A DNA stretch of 16,574 nucleotides from JAHDVS01 sp964370985 (GTDB lineage: Bacteria > Actinomycetota > Thermoleophilia > Gaiellales > Gaiellaceae): positions 1 to 16,574 of the forward strand of contig CAYJLE010000049.1 in NCBI GenBank assembly GCA_964370985.1, in the 5' to 3' direction. Within the stretch, counting starts at the first letter, position 1. Each line of letters begins with the position of its first letter. Position numbers and translations under genes: made by a program. Positions 6,803-14,346 of the stretch are shown here, in pieces. Below the pieces are notes generated by a model. That model worked only from the letters and a program-made list of their open reading frames with translations. It had not been told where the DNA came from and ran no database searches.

Positions 6803-8865
6803 CGGGCACCTCCTTCAGCCGGCGTGAGTACGAGGTTGCCGAGGCGGTCGGTCTCCAGCGCCCAGCCCGGAGGGACGACGGTGGTCGTCGTCCATTCCTC
6901 GACGACGGCGGGGCCGACGACGCGCTGGCCGCAGGCCAGGTCGTCGCGCTCGTAGATCGGCGTCTCGACGAAACCGCCCGAGACGCGGAAGAAGACGTGC
7001 CTGCGGGCCCGGGGATCCCCGCGCTCGGCGCGCGACCACTCGGGCCAGCGGGGCCGCGCGACCCGGCCGACCGCCCTGATCCGACCGGCGACGACCTCGA
7101 GCGGCCCGTCCGGATCGCCGTGGCCGTAGAGCCGGAGGTGCGCGGCGACGAAGCGCTCCCGCAACCCGGCAAGCAGGGCGGTCGCGTCTCCCAGCCAGTC
7201 GCGCTCGAGCGGCACCATGATCGTGTAGTCCTGCCCCGCGAAGCGCACGTCCGCCCGGGAGAGCACCTCGACCTCGTCGCCTGGGAAGCCGTAGCCCTCG
7301 AGCTCGGCGCTGGCCTGGGCGCTCAGGTCGCGCAGGGTGTCGAGCAGCTCGGCACCGGCCTCCGCCGCGAGCGGTCGCACCCGGGTGAGCGCCACGTCCT
7401 CGCGGTAGTCCGAGGTGAGGATCCCCCACGCGGAGAAGTTGGCGGGCGCCTGCGGCACGACCACGCGGGGCACCTCGAGCTCCTCGGCTGTGGCGACCGC
7501 GAAGAGCCCACCACCGCCGCCGTAGGAGAGGAGCGCGAACTCGCGCGGGTCGAGGCCGCGCTCGACGGTGACGCCCCGGATCGCGTAGGTCATGTTCGTC
7601 TCGGCGATCGCGAGGATACCGTCGGCCGCCTGGACGACCTCGAGGCCGAGGGGCTCGGCGACGGTCGCGATCGCCCGCTCGGCAGCCGCGACGTCGAGGC
7701 CCATCCGGCCGCCGAGGAACCGCGCCGGATCGAGTCGCCCGAGCACGAGATGGCAGTCGGTCACGGTCGGATTCGCGCCGCCGAGGCCGTAGCAGGCGGG
7801 ACCGGGGTACGCCCCGGCGCTCTGCGGGCCGACGCGCAGCGCTCCCCGGTGGTCGATCCACGCGAGCGAGCCGCCCCCCGCCCCGATCGAGACGATGTCG
7901 ATGGTCGGACCCAGGACAGGCCGCCGCGCGATCTTCGTCTCGGTGCGCTCGAGGATCTCCCCGTCCTCGATCAGCGCGACGTCGTACGTGGTGCCGCCGA
8001 CGTCGGCGCAGATCACGTTGGCGAGTCCGAGCTCCCGGGCGAGGGCCTGGGCGCCGATCACGCCCCCGGCGGGTCCCGACTCGAGCGTCTTCACCGGCCG
8101 CTCGGCGCCGCGGGCCGCGGAGATGACGCCGCCGTTCGACTGCATGAGCGCGAGCGGCCGGCTGTAGCCGGCGCCGGCGAGCCCCTCCTCGAGCCGGTGC
8201 ACGTAGCCGGAGAAGAGAGGCTGGACGTACGCGTTCAGCACCGCTGTCGAGGTGCGCTCGTACTCCCGCCACTCGGTCGCGAGCTCGGAGGAGGCGGTGA
8301 CGGCCACGCCCGGGTGGAGCGCCCGCAGCCGCTCGGCGGCGGCCCGCTCGTGCGCCGGGTTCGCGTAGGCGTGCAGGAAGCAGATGGCGATCGCCTCGAC
8401 GCCCTCGGCGACGAGGAAGGCTGCCTCGCGCTCGACGGTCGCAAGGTCGATCGGCACGAGGACGCTCCCGTCCGCCGCGAGGCGCTCGGGCACCTCCCGG
8501 CGCAGGTAGCGGGGGACGAGCGACTCCGGCCCCCGGTAGAGGAAGTTGTAGATCTCCGGGCGGCCGCCCCGGCCGATCGCGAGCACGTCCCGGAAGCCCT
8601 CGGTCGTCAGCAGCCCGACCCGGGCACCGCGCCCCTGGACGACGGCGTTGATCGCGACGGTCGTGCCGTGAAACAGGCGCTCGATCTCGGAAAGGGGAAC
8701 AGGCAGCCGGCCTGCGCCGGTCAGGATCTCCTCGACCAGCCGGTCCGCGGTGGAGGGCTGCTTCTCGATCGTGATCTCTCCGCTGCGCTCGTCGAACAGG
8801 ACGTAGTCGACGAACGTCCCGCCGACGTCGACGGCGAGGCGGTGGCCCGGCGGGCTCGCGGTCAT
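6799..8865 (-). CDS. hyuA: Hydantoinase A / oxoprolinase A-type ATPase subunit
   Basis: A 688-residue HyuA-family protein (hydantoinase A / 5-oxoprolinase / acetone carboxylase beta), full length. It has the actin-like ATPase layout: first phosphate loop AVDVGGTFVD (11-20), HGTTVAINAVVQ (66-77), SNGGVIS (243-249), ESGPAGGVIGA (262-272), second phosphate motif CADVGGTTYDVAL (286-298) and SIGAGGGSLAWID (326-338). The C-terminal third has FAGQDYTIMVPL and VVEEWTTTTVVPPGW. It supplies the ATP-dependent activation step for HyuB. The ATG at 8865 is preceded by AAGGAG with about 8 nt spacing. It follows soxB after 75 bp on the same strand and overlaps hyuB by 4 nt. N-methylhydantoinase and 5-oxoprolinase are the obvious alternatives; acetone carboxylase is less likely because no third small subunit gene is seen. 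Confidence 0.93.
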   Translation of the reverse strand: MTASPPGHRLAVDVGGTFVDYVLFDERSGEITIEKQPSTADRLVEEILTGAGRLPVPLSEIERLFHGTTVAINAVVQGRGARVGLLTTEGFRDVLAIGRGGRPEIYNFLYRGPESLVPRYLRREVPERLAADGSVLVPIDLATVEREAAFLVAEGVEAIAICFLHAYANPAHERAAAERLRALHPGVAVTASSELATEWREYERTSTAVLNAYVQPLFSGYVHRLEEGLAGAGYSRPLALMQSNGGVISAARGAERPVKTLESGPAGGVIGAQALARELGLANVICADVGGTTYDVALIEDGEILERTETKIARRPVLGPTIDIVSIGAGGGSLAWIDHRGALRVGPQSAGAYPGPACYGLGGANPTVTDCHLVLGRLDPARFLGGRMGLDVAAAERAIATVAEPLGLEVVQAADGILAIAETNMTYAIRGVTVERGLDPREFALLSYGGGGGLFAVATAEELEVPRVVVPQAPANFSAWGILTSDYREDVALTRVRPLAAEAGAELLDTLRDLSAQASAELEGYGFPGDEVEVLSRADVRFAGQDYTIMVPLERDWLGDATALLAGLRERFVAAHLRLYGHGDPDGPLEVVAGRIRAVGRVARPRWPEWSRAERGDPRARRHVFFRVSGGFVETPIYERDDLACGQRVVGPAVVEEWTTTTVVPPGWALETDRLGNLVLTPAEGGAR

Positions 8866-8916
8866 GGGTGTGGCTCCTTCCTGGATGGTTGATCGGGAGT
8901 TGTGGTGCCACGGTTC

Positions 8917-8937
8917 CCGGTCAATCGCCGGTCAATC
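8917..8937 (-). repeat. Tandem 11-bp direct repeat upstream of hyuA
   Basis: Two copies of GATTGACCGG (minus strand), at 8928-8937 and 8917-8926, are spaced exactly 11 bp apart in the 74-bp soxB-hyuA gap. One helical turn between identical sites is typical of binding by a dimeric or tandem regulator. The core TTGACCGGC recurs at the putative -35 of the sox promoter (13533-13541). TTGACC could also be a -35 hexamer, but I find no good -10 at 17 nt from either copy. Confidence 0.5.
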
Positions 8938-8939
8938 AT

Positions 8940-10145
8940 CTAGTGGGTACCGGCGGACGCGCGCTCGGAGACGCAGCGATCCTGCCGGAAGCGGTCGAGG
9001 GAAAAGGGCGCGATCAAGGGTGGCGTGCGGCCGGTGGCGACGAGCTCGGCGAGGGTCACGCCCGCGATCGGCGTCGCCTTGAACCCCCAGGTGCCCCAGC
9101 CCGCGTCGAGGTAGAGGCCCTCGACCTCGGTCACGCCCATGATCGGGGAGTAGTCAGGGGTCACGTCGCAGAGGCCGGTCCACTGGCGCATGATCCGCAA
9201 CTTCGCGAGCACGGGCAAGAGATCCACCGCCCTGGCCGAGGCCTCGGCGAGGAACGTGAAGGTGGAGCGCGTCGAGTAGCTCGCGTAGCGTTCGAGCTCC
9301 GCGCCGACGAGCACCTCGCCCCGGGCCGTCTGGGACATGTAGACGAGCAGGTCGGCGGACGCGACGACCCGGTCGAGGACGGGCGCGCAGGGCTCGGTGA
9401 CGAACGCCTGGAGCGGGTGGGTGACGATCGGGAGCCGGATCCCGGCGAGCGCGGCGACGACGGAGGCGTGGCCGCCGGCGGCGCTGACGACCGCCCCGGC
9501 CGCGACCGGGCCGGCCGACGTGCGGACGCCGGCGCAGCGGCCGCCAGCGACGTCGATTCCCGTTACCTCGATCCCCTGGTGAACCTCGACCCCGAGCCGC
9601 TGCGCGGCCGCCGCGTACCCCCAGACGATGGCGTCGTGGCGAACGACGGCGCCCGGCGGATGGTAGGCCGCCCCGAGCACGGGCCGCCCGCCGCATTCGA
9701 GGTCGATCGCCGGGCACAGCCTCCGGACCTCCGCCGGCCCGACGAAGGTCGTATTTACCCCGAAGGCCTGGTTCAGCAGCGCGCGCTCCCGCTGCACGCG
9801 CAGCGCCGGCTCGGAGTGGGCGAGCCAGAGCAGGCCACGGGGCGAGTAGAGGAGGTTGACACCGAGCTCCTGCGAGAGGCCGCGGAAGAGCTCGTGGCTC
9901 TCACGGTAGAAGGCGATCGCCTCCGGCGCCTTGTAGTTCGCCCGGATCACGGTCGTGTTGCGTCCGGAGCCACCCGAGCCGATGTACGCGCGCTCGAGCA
10001 CGGCCACGTCCCGGACGCCGTGCCGCCGCGCGAGGTAGTAGGCGATCGCGAGCCCGTGGGCGCCGCCGCCGACGACGACCACGTCGTAGCGGGGCCGCAG
10101 CCCGGCCGCGCGGAGACGGAACGGGCGGCCGAGGATGCTCGTCAC
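8940..10145 (-). CDS. soxB: Sarcosine oxidase-type beta subunit, FAD/FMN oxidoreductase
   Basis: A 401-residue protein, close to the roughly 405 residues of characterised SoxB. The dinucleotide loop YDVVVVGGGAHGLAIAYYLAR (residues 20-40) binds FAD, followed by ERAYIGSGGSGRNTTVIRANY (51-71), a SoxB signature. RHD at 169-171 (VVRHDAIVWGY) places H170 at the histidine that carries covalent FMN in heterotetrameric sarcosine oxidases. C-terminal QWTGLCDVTPDYSPIMG and WGTWGFKATPIAG are typical substrate-side segments. In the complex it oxidises the N-methyl group of sarcosine to an imine that is handed to the alpha subunit's folate site. The GTG start overlaps the soxG stop (GTGA, 10142-10145); the longer open frame upstream lies antisense-like within soxG and lacks homology. 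Dimethylglycine or another N-methyl amino acid is possible as substrate. Confidence 0.94.
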   Translation of the reverse strand: MTSILGRPFRLRAAGLRPRYDVVVVGGGAHGLAIAYYLARRHGVRDVAVLERAYIGSGGSGRNTTVIRANYKAPEAIAFYRESHELFRGLSQELGVNLLYSPRGLLWLAHSEPALRVQRERALLNQAFGVNTTFVGPAEVRRLCPAIDLECGGRPVLGAAYHPPGAVVRHDAIVWGYAAAAQRLGVEVHQGIEVTGIDVAGGRCAGVRTSAGPVAAGAVVSAAGGHASVVAALAGIRLPIVTHPLQAFVTEPCAPVLDRVVASADLLVYMSQTARGEVLVGAELERYASYSTRSTFTFLAEASARAVDLLPVLAKLRIMRQWTGLCDVTPDYSPIMGVTEVEGLYLDAGWGTWGFKATPIAGVTLAELVATGRTPPLIAPFSLDRFRQDRCVSERASAGTH

Positions 10146-10606
10146 GCCTCGGCCCCGCTCCCGCCGTGCCCGACGAGGCCGGACGCGAGCGCGCGCTCGC
10201 GCAGATGGTGCACCCCGGGCGAGGGCACGAGGACGTCGATGCGATCGCCGTGAACGAGCACCCGCGCGGGGAGCCCGGCGACCGCCCCCTTGAGCCGCCC
10301 GGGCCGCTCCGCCGGCAGCGACAGCGCGGAGAGGCGGGCGAACGCGTCCTCCCGATCCTCTCCGGTCAGGCTGGCCACGGCCCACGCGTCGCTCTCGTCG
10401 ACCGCGAGCCCGTGAGGATCGACGAGGGCGAGCAGGCGGGTCGCACGCTCGACGAGGGCCGAACGGGCCTCGCTTCCGTCCACGAGCAGGACCTCGTCGG
10501 GCGCAACGACGAGGAAGGCGGTCTCGGCCGCCGCCGCCACCGTCCGGAGCGCCTGCTGCCCGTGGCAGGCGACGATCGCGGCGGTTCCGAAGGCGAGCTC
10601 AGCCAC
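10142..10606 (-). CDS. soxG: Sarcosine oxidase-type gamma subunit
   Basis: A protein of about 154 residues in the place and size range of SoxG, the least conserved subunit, which has a small GcvT-like fold and supports assembly. The pattern fits (LVVAPDEVLLVDG; HGLAVDESDAWAVASLTGEDREDAFARLSAL; PARVLVHGDRIDVLVP), including the 'D.SD.wa.l.l.G....d.L..l' type segment common to the family. I chose the GTG at 10604-10606 because AGGGGAG lies 7 nt upstream. The GTG two codons earlier (10612) has that motif only 2 nt away. The gene overlaps the soxA stop and is overlapped by soxB in GTGA, so translation of A, G and B is probably coupled. The assignment rests partly on context because primary sequence similarity is weak. 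Confidence 0.78.
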   Translation of the reverse strand: MAELAFGTAAIVACHGQQALRTVAAAAETAFLVVAPDEVLLVDGSEARSALVERATRLLALVDPHGLAVDESDAWAVASLTGEDREDAFARLSALSLPAERPGRLKGAVAGLPARVLVHGDRIDVLVPSPGVHHLRERALASGLVGHGGSGAEA

Positions 10607-13229
10607 GGACACGCTCCCCTGCCTGGTCGTAGAAGGGGGTCGGAGACACCCGCCCGCGCGCGCCGAGGCAGTCGACTTCCTCCGGGAAGTCCTCGCCGTC
10701 GCGGCGAAGCCACGCGAGGGCGACGGGCCGCTCGAGCGCCGGCGAGTAGCGCGCCGACGTCAGATGGCCCACGTGGCGCCCGCCCGCGGTGAGTGGCGCC
10801 CCTTCCGGCGGCGATTCCACCCCCGAGAAGACGACACCCGCGAGCCGCCGCTCGAGCGGAAGCGGCGCGAGACGCTCGAGCGCGGCGCTGCCGACGAACG
10901 GGCCCTTGCCGTGCGCGACGAGCGCCTCCAGCCCGAGCTTCGCCGGGGTCGCGTCGAAGTCGGTGTCCTGGCCCACGAGGATGTGTCCCTTCTCGAGGCG
11001 CAGGACGCGCACCGCCTCGAGGCCGTGGGGAACGACTCCGAGGTCATCCCCGGCCGCGAGCAGGGCCTCCCAGAGCTCGCCGCTGCGCGAGCTCGGGTGG
11101 TGAAGCTCGTAGGAGAGCTCGCCCACGAAGCCGAGCCGCAGCGCGCGGCAAGGAACCCCGGCCACGTGCAGTTCCCGGTGGGCGAGGTACGGGAGGGACT
11201 CACCGTCGAGGGGAGCGCCCGTCAGCCGCGCGAGCAGCTCGCGGGAGCGAGGGCCGGCGACGCTGATCACCCCGACCGCATGCGTGCGGTTGGCGACGTG
11301 GACGTCGAGATCCCACGGGTCGGCCCAGTCGCGCAGCCACGCCGCGGCCCGCTCGGCGCCGCGGCTGGTGAAGTTGAGGTTGTCGCGCGCGGCGCGGAGC
11401 GCGGCGACGAGGCCGTCGTCGAGGACGTAGCCCGCCTCGTTCAGAAGCAGCGTGTAGCGCAGGCGCCCCGTCTCGAGCCCCTCGACGCGGCAGGGGTACA
11501 GCCGCTCGAGGAACGCCGCAGCGTCGCGGCCGCCGACCTCGAGCTTCCCGAGGGTGCCGCCGTCGAAGATGCCGACGCCGCGCCGGACGGCCCAGTACTC
11601 GGCAAGCGGGTCGCCGTAGCTCTCCGGTCGCAGCCACGCCCCGAGCCGCTCCATCCGCGCGCCGAGGGCGAGGTGGCGCTCGTGGAGCGCGGTTCGCAGC
11701 ACGACCTCGTCGTGCCGCGCGGCGGCGGCGGCCTCCGCGACCCGGAGCGGACGGACGGGCGGCCTGGCGGTGGTCGGCGCGGCGGCAGCATCGCCGGCTC
11801 CCCGCGCGCTCGCGAAGGCTCGCAGCGGCCCCTGGCAGAGCGCGCCCCTGCAGGGCCCCATCGCCACGGTCGTGAATCGCTTCAGGAGCTCGGTCGAGCG
11901 GAACCCGTCCTGCCAGGCGGCCTCGAGCTCGCGCACGTCGACGTCCTCGCAGAGGCACACGCAGCCAGCAGCGACCGGCGGCCCCGGATCGGCGGCGGCC
12001 GTCGAGCCGGCCTCCCCACGGGCGGCCGCCCGCCCCGACTCGGTTGCTCCCTCGAGGGAGCAGCCCGGAAGGACGGCGTCTCCCGCGCCCGCGACCGGCA
12101 GGCCCTCCGCCTGTCTCAGGAGACTGTCCCTGGGCACGAGCCCGGTCGAGAGGACGAGTCCGTCGCAGGCGATGGTCTCCCGGCCGCCCGGGTGGGCGAC
12201 CTCGACCCGGGCGAGCCGCCCGCGACCCGAGGCCTGTACGACCTCGCCGTCGGCGAGGGCGCGGATCTCCGCCGGGACAGAAGCGGCGAGCGCGCCGGGC
12301 GCGAGCACGGCCCGGATCTCGACACCGGCGGCGCGCAGCGTCTCCACATGCTCCAACCCCTCCGGCGAGGAGACAACGACGACGGCAGCGCGCGCCGGCG
12401 CAAGGCCGTGGACGCCCGTGAGACGAGCGGCACCGCGGCCGAGCCAGACTCCGGCGAGGTCGTTGCCGGAGAAGACCGCATGGCGTTCGACGGCGCCGGT
12501 GGCGACGACGACACGGCCCGGGTGGACGAGGTGGAGGAGATCGGGCGCGCTGACCGGGACGAGCGGGCCTTCGTAGACGCCGATCGCGGCCGCACCCTCG
12601 AGCAGAACGGCCCCCGGCAGCGCGCGGAGCTCCGCCGCGAGCGTCAGGGCCCGCTCGCGCGCGGGCCCGGGCGGGAGCTTGATGCCCACCGCGCCCTCGT
12701 CGCAGAGCAGGACGCTCTCCCCCGCCCGTGTCGCCTCGACGGCCGCCGCGAGGCCGGCGACGCCCCCGCCGACGACGAGCAGGTCCGGGTGGTGATGGCG
12801 GACCGGCGGCTCGGAGCCAGCGGCGCCCGCAGTGGGCCGCCCCGGGGCGGCCAGCCGCCGCACGAGCGGCTCGAGGAGCGGCCAGAGGAACGCCGGCCGC
12901 ACGGGCGTCCGGTAGTAGAAGCCGGCCGGCAGCCGGCCCGCGAGCAGCCCGAGCGGAGCGAGGAGATCCCGCTCCGCGGAGGGCCAGCCGCGCCCGCGCG
13001 CAACGCGCTGACCCGTGCGCGCCTCCGTGACGCACGCGCGCACACCCGGCTCCCCGTCCACCGTGACGAGGCAGTTGGGGCAGTCCCCGCTCAGGCAGTA
13101 GAGGCCGCGCGGACGGCGCTTCTTGAGCGAGCGCCCGAACACGCGCACGCCGGCGCGAAAAACGGCGGAAGCGATCGTGTCCCCCGGCTCGAGGGGGATC
13201 GCCCGCCCCTCGAGGTCAATGCTCGGCAT
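10599..13229 (-). CDS. soxA: Sarcosine oxidase-type alpha subunit with intact Fe-S motifs
   Basis: An 876-residue multidomain protein, shorter than the usual SoxA (about 965-1000). Residues 1-75 are a ferredoxin-like domain with C45, C50, C53 and C66 (C-x4-C-x2-C...C). Residues 148-400 are an FAD/NAD(P) Rossmann pair (DLLVVGGGVAGLAAA, 149-163; VVVATGAVERHAVFSGND, 240-257; LSTGLVPRDSLL, 360-371). Residues 422-470 are a BFD-like domain with CLCED (C425, C427) and GPCRGALC (C460, C465). From about 500 to the end is a GcvT-like folate domain (EYWAVRRGVGIFDGG, LRLGFVGELSYELHHP, GHILVGQDTDFDATPAKLGL). In the complex it takes the methylene group to tetrahydrofolate, giving 5,10-methylene-THF and glycine. 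Characterised SoxA proteins lack these cysteines, so this one may pass electrons to another acceptor, as in HcnABC- or LhpBEF-like dehydrogenases. The ATG start overlaps soxD by 14 nt. Confidence 0.93.
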   Translation of the reverse strand: MPSIDLEGRAIPLEPGDTIASAVFRAGVRVFGRSLKKRRPRGLYCLSGDCPNCLVTVDGEPGVRACVTEARTGQRVARGRGWPSAERDLLAPLGLLAGRLPAGFYYRTPVRPAFLWPLLEPLVRRLAAPGRPTAGAAGSEPPVRHHHPDLLVVGGGVAGLAAAVEATRAGESVLLCDEGAVGIKLPPGPARERALTLAAELRALPGAVLLEGAAAIGVYEGPLVPVSAPDLLHLVHPGRVVVATGAVERHAVFSGNDLAGVWLGRGAARLTGVHGLAPARAAVVVVSSPEGLEHVETLRAAGVEIRAVLAPGALAASVPAEIRALADGEVVQASGRGRLARVEVAHPGGRETIACDGLVLSTGLVPRDSLLRQAEGLPVAGAGDAVLPGCSLEGATESGRAAARGEAGSTAAADPGPPVAAGCVCLCEDVDVRELEAAWQDGFRSTELLKRFTTVAMGPCRGALCQGPLRAFASARGAGDAAAAPTTARPPVRPLRVAEAAAAARHDEVVLRTALHERHLALGARMERLGAWLRPESYGDPLAEYWAVRRGVGIFDGGTLGKLEVGGRDAAAFLERLYPCRVEGLETGRLRYTLLLNEAGYVLDDGLVAALRAARDNLNFTSRGAERAAAWLRDWADPWDLDVHVANRTHAVGVISVAGPRSRELLARLTGAPLDGESLPYLAHRELHVAGVPCRALRLGFVGELSYELHHPSSRSGELWEALLAAGDDLGVVPHGLEAVRVLRLEKGHILVGQDTDFDATPAKLGLEALVAHGKGPFVGSAALERLAPLPLERRLAGVVFSGVESPPEGAPLTAGGRHVGHLTSARYSPALERPVALAWLRRDGEDFPEEVDCLGARGRVSPTPFYDQAGERVRG

Positions 13230-13458
13230 CGATCTCGTTCGTCCGGGTGTCGCGCTCGGCGGTCAGCCAGCGCCTGCAGCCCGCCGAATGGAACCACCGC
13301 TCGGCCCGGCGGCCGGCAGCGTTGTCGCGCCACCAGACCCGCGCGAAGTCGGCCTCCCCGTCGCCGGGCGGCCAATCCGCGGGGGAACCCTCGCCGCCGT
13401 AGGCGAACTCCGTGTACGGACGGGAGCCGCAGTTCGGGCAGGAAAGCCGCAGGCCCAC
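13216..13458 (-). CDS. soxD: Sarcosine oxidase-type delta subunit (zinc-binding)
   Basis: An 80-residue protein, slightly shorter than typical SoxD (about 90-100) but with all its landmarks. LSCPNCGSRPYTEFAYGGE (residues 5-23) gives C7 and C10, and ERWFHSAGCRRWLTAERDT (53-71) gives H57 and C61. These match the Cys-Cys-His-Cys zinc site known for this subunit. Its role is structural, within the alpha-beta-gamma-delta complex. It is the first gene of the leftward unit, ahead of soxA, so the order is D-A-G-B rather than the common B-D-A-G. The start is GTG; AAGGA lies only 1-2 nt before it, closer than usual, so initiation is not obvious. A promoter and operator-like palindrome lie directly upstream. 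Confidence 0.94.
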   Translation of the reverse strand: MGLRLSCPNCGSRPYTEFAYGGEGSPADWPPGDGEADFARVWWRDNAAGRRAERWFHSAGCRRWLTAERDTRTNEIDAEH

Positions 13459-13478
13459 GTCCTTAGTCGCTTATCTCG

Positions 13479-13520
13479 GTTACCCGTTATTGGTCATAGT
13501 TTATTACCTCAAACGGTAAC
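13479..13520. promoter_or_regulatory. Large inverted repeat, probable operator between soxD and gntR
   Basis: In an AT-rich island, a dyad centred on 13500 has arms CGTT-N3-GGT-N-ATA (13485-13498) and TAT-N-ACC-N3-AACG (13502-13515). It is extended by GTTAC (13479-13483) and GTAAC (13516-13520), which pair with a one-base offset. It covers the -10 and predicted start of the sox promoter. The divergent GntR/FCD gene makes its product the obvious candidate binder, by analogy with other locally acting FadR-type regulators. Binding itself is inferred. Confidence 0.6.
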
Positions 13521-13541
13521 ATTCCTAGGGATGCCGGTCAA
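13506..13541 (-). promoter_or_regulatory. Sigma-A-like promoter of the sox unit
   Basis: On the minus strand TTGACC (13536-13541) is separated by exactly 17 nt from TACCGT (13513-13518), a TAnnnT-type -10. Transcription would start near 13506, giving a leader of about 48 nt before the soxD GTG. The -10 and start lie inside the inverted repeat centred on 13500, so binding there should repress. Confidence 0.5.
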
Positions 13542-13554
13542 CCGCCCGACGGTC

Positions 13555-13569
13555 TAAGCTCGACCCGTG
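13555..13569 (+). promoter_or_regulatory. Probable leaderless start of gntR (TAAGCT-N6-GTG)
   Basis: TAAGCT (13555-13560) is followed by 6 nt and the GTG at 13567. No purine-rich ribosome binding site precedes the GTG. This matches leaderless actinobacterial genes, in which a TAnnnT -10 lies 6-8 nt before a start codon that is also the first transcribed base. No strong -35 is visible. Confidence 0.45.
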
Positions 13570-14346
13570 ATCACCTTCCGGCCGGTGCGCACGCTGAGGA
13601 CCTTCGAGGAGGCCGTGGAGCAGATCGCCGAGGCAATTCGCGTGGGCGACCTGCGGGCCGGCGAGCGCCTCCCCTCAGAGCGCGTCCTGGCGGCGCAGAT
13701 GGAGATCAGCCGCCCGACACTGCGCGAAGCAATCCGGGTGCTCTCGGAGGCGGGCGTCGTCACGGTGGCGCCCGGCCCGGCCGGAGGGATGACGGTCGCA
13801 ACCGACTTCGTCCCGGCCGGGCTGGTCGAGGAGCGCTCCGTGCTCAGGCTCGGCGAGGTGGCCGGAGTGCTCGAGACCCGTCGCCTGTTCGAGCCGCGCG
13901 TGGCCCAGCTTGCGGCGCTGTACGCGACGGACGAGGACTTCGAAGCCATGCGACAGACGATCGAGCTCCAGCGCGGGAGCCTCGACGACCGCGCTCGCTT
14001 CACGCAGCTCGACCTGCGCTTCCATGTCGCTATCGCCCGGGCGACCCGCAACGAGACCGTGGTCTCGATGATGCGCCTCCTCCTCCACCGGCTGGCGATC
14101 GCCCGCGATATGGCCCTTCGCGGCCCCCACGAAGGGGGTCCCGCGATCACCCTTCACGAGCGCACGCTCACGGCGATCACGGGCGGAGACCCGGACGAGA
14201 TCGAGGCGGTCATGGACGAGCACCTCGGCTACCTCGAGCGGATCTGGGAGGAGGAGACCGGGCGGCCGCTCCTGCGCCGGCCGCCTGACTTCCTCCTGCC
14301 GCGAGCGCACCGAGCCGCAGCACTCGCGGAACGCCGACCCACGTGA
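13567..14346 (+). CDS. GntR-family (FadR/FCD) transcriptional regulator
   Basis: A 259-residue regulator of normal FadR-subfamily length. The N-terminal winged helix-turn-helix is clear: RVGDLRAGERLPSERVLAAQ (25-44), ISRPTLREAIRVLSEAGVVT (47-66) and a GPAGGMTV wing (70-77). The C-terminal all-helical FCD domain (about 95-230) has the metal/effector pocket pattern D149-x3-H153 (LDLRFHVAIA), H197 (ITLHERTL) and H219 (MDEHLGYL). Such proteins bind a small carboxylic or amino acid effector that controls operator binding. It diverges from the sox unit across a 108-bp region with a strong inverted repeat, so it likely represses sox genes and perhaps itself. Sarcosine, a hydantoin or a downstream product is a reasonable but unproven effector. 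Its stop overlaps the dipeptidase GTG (GTGA, 14343-14346). Confidence 0.95.
   Translation: MITFRPVRTLRTFEEAVEQIAEAIRVGDLRAGERLPSERVLAAQMEISRPTLREAIRVLSEAGVVTVAPGPAGGMTVATDFVPAGLVEERSVLRLGEVAGVLETRRLFEPRVAQLAALYATDEDFEAMRQTIELQRGSLDDRARFTQLDLRFHVAIARATRNETVVSMMRLLLHRLAIARDMALRGPHEGGPAITLHERTLTAITGGDPDEIEAVMDEHLGYLERIWEEETGRPLLRRPPDFLLPRAHRAAALAERRPT

Noticed and set aside
8940..10385. Longer soxB start extending to 10385
   Set aside because: The extra 80 codons lie within soxG, are Arg/Ala-rich and unlike any SoxB N-terminus. The GTG at 10145 gives normal length and a GTGA overlap.
10764..13466. Very long plus-strand open frame opposite soxA and soxD (900 codons)
   Set aside because: It is an Arg/Pro/Gly-rich antisense frame caused by high GC at third codon positions. 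The minus-strand genes have clear family motifs throughout. The same holds for 6793-8892 opposite hyuA and 5483-6955 opposite hyuB.
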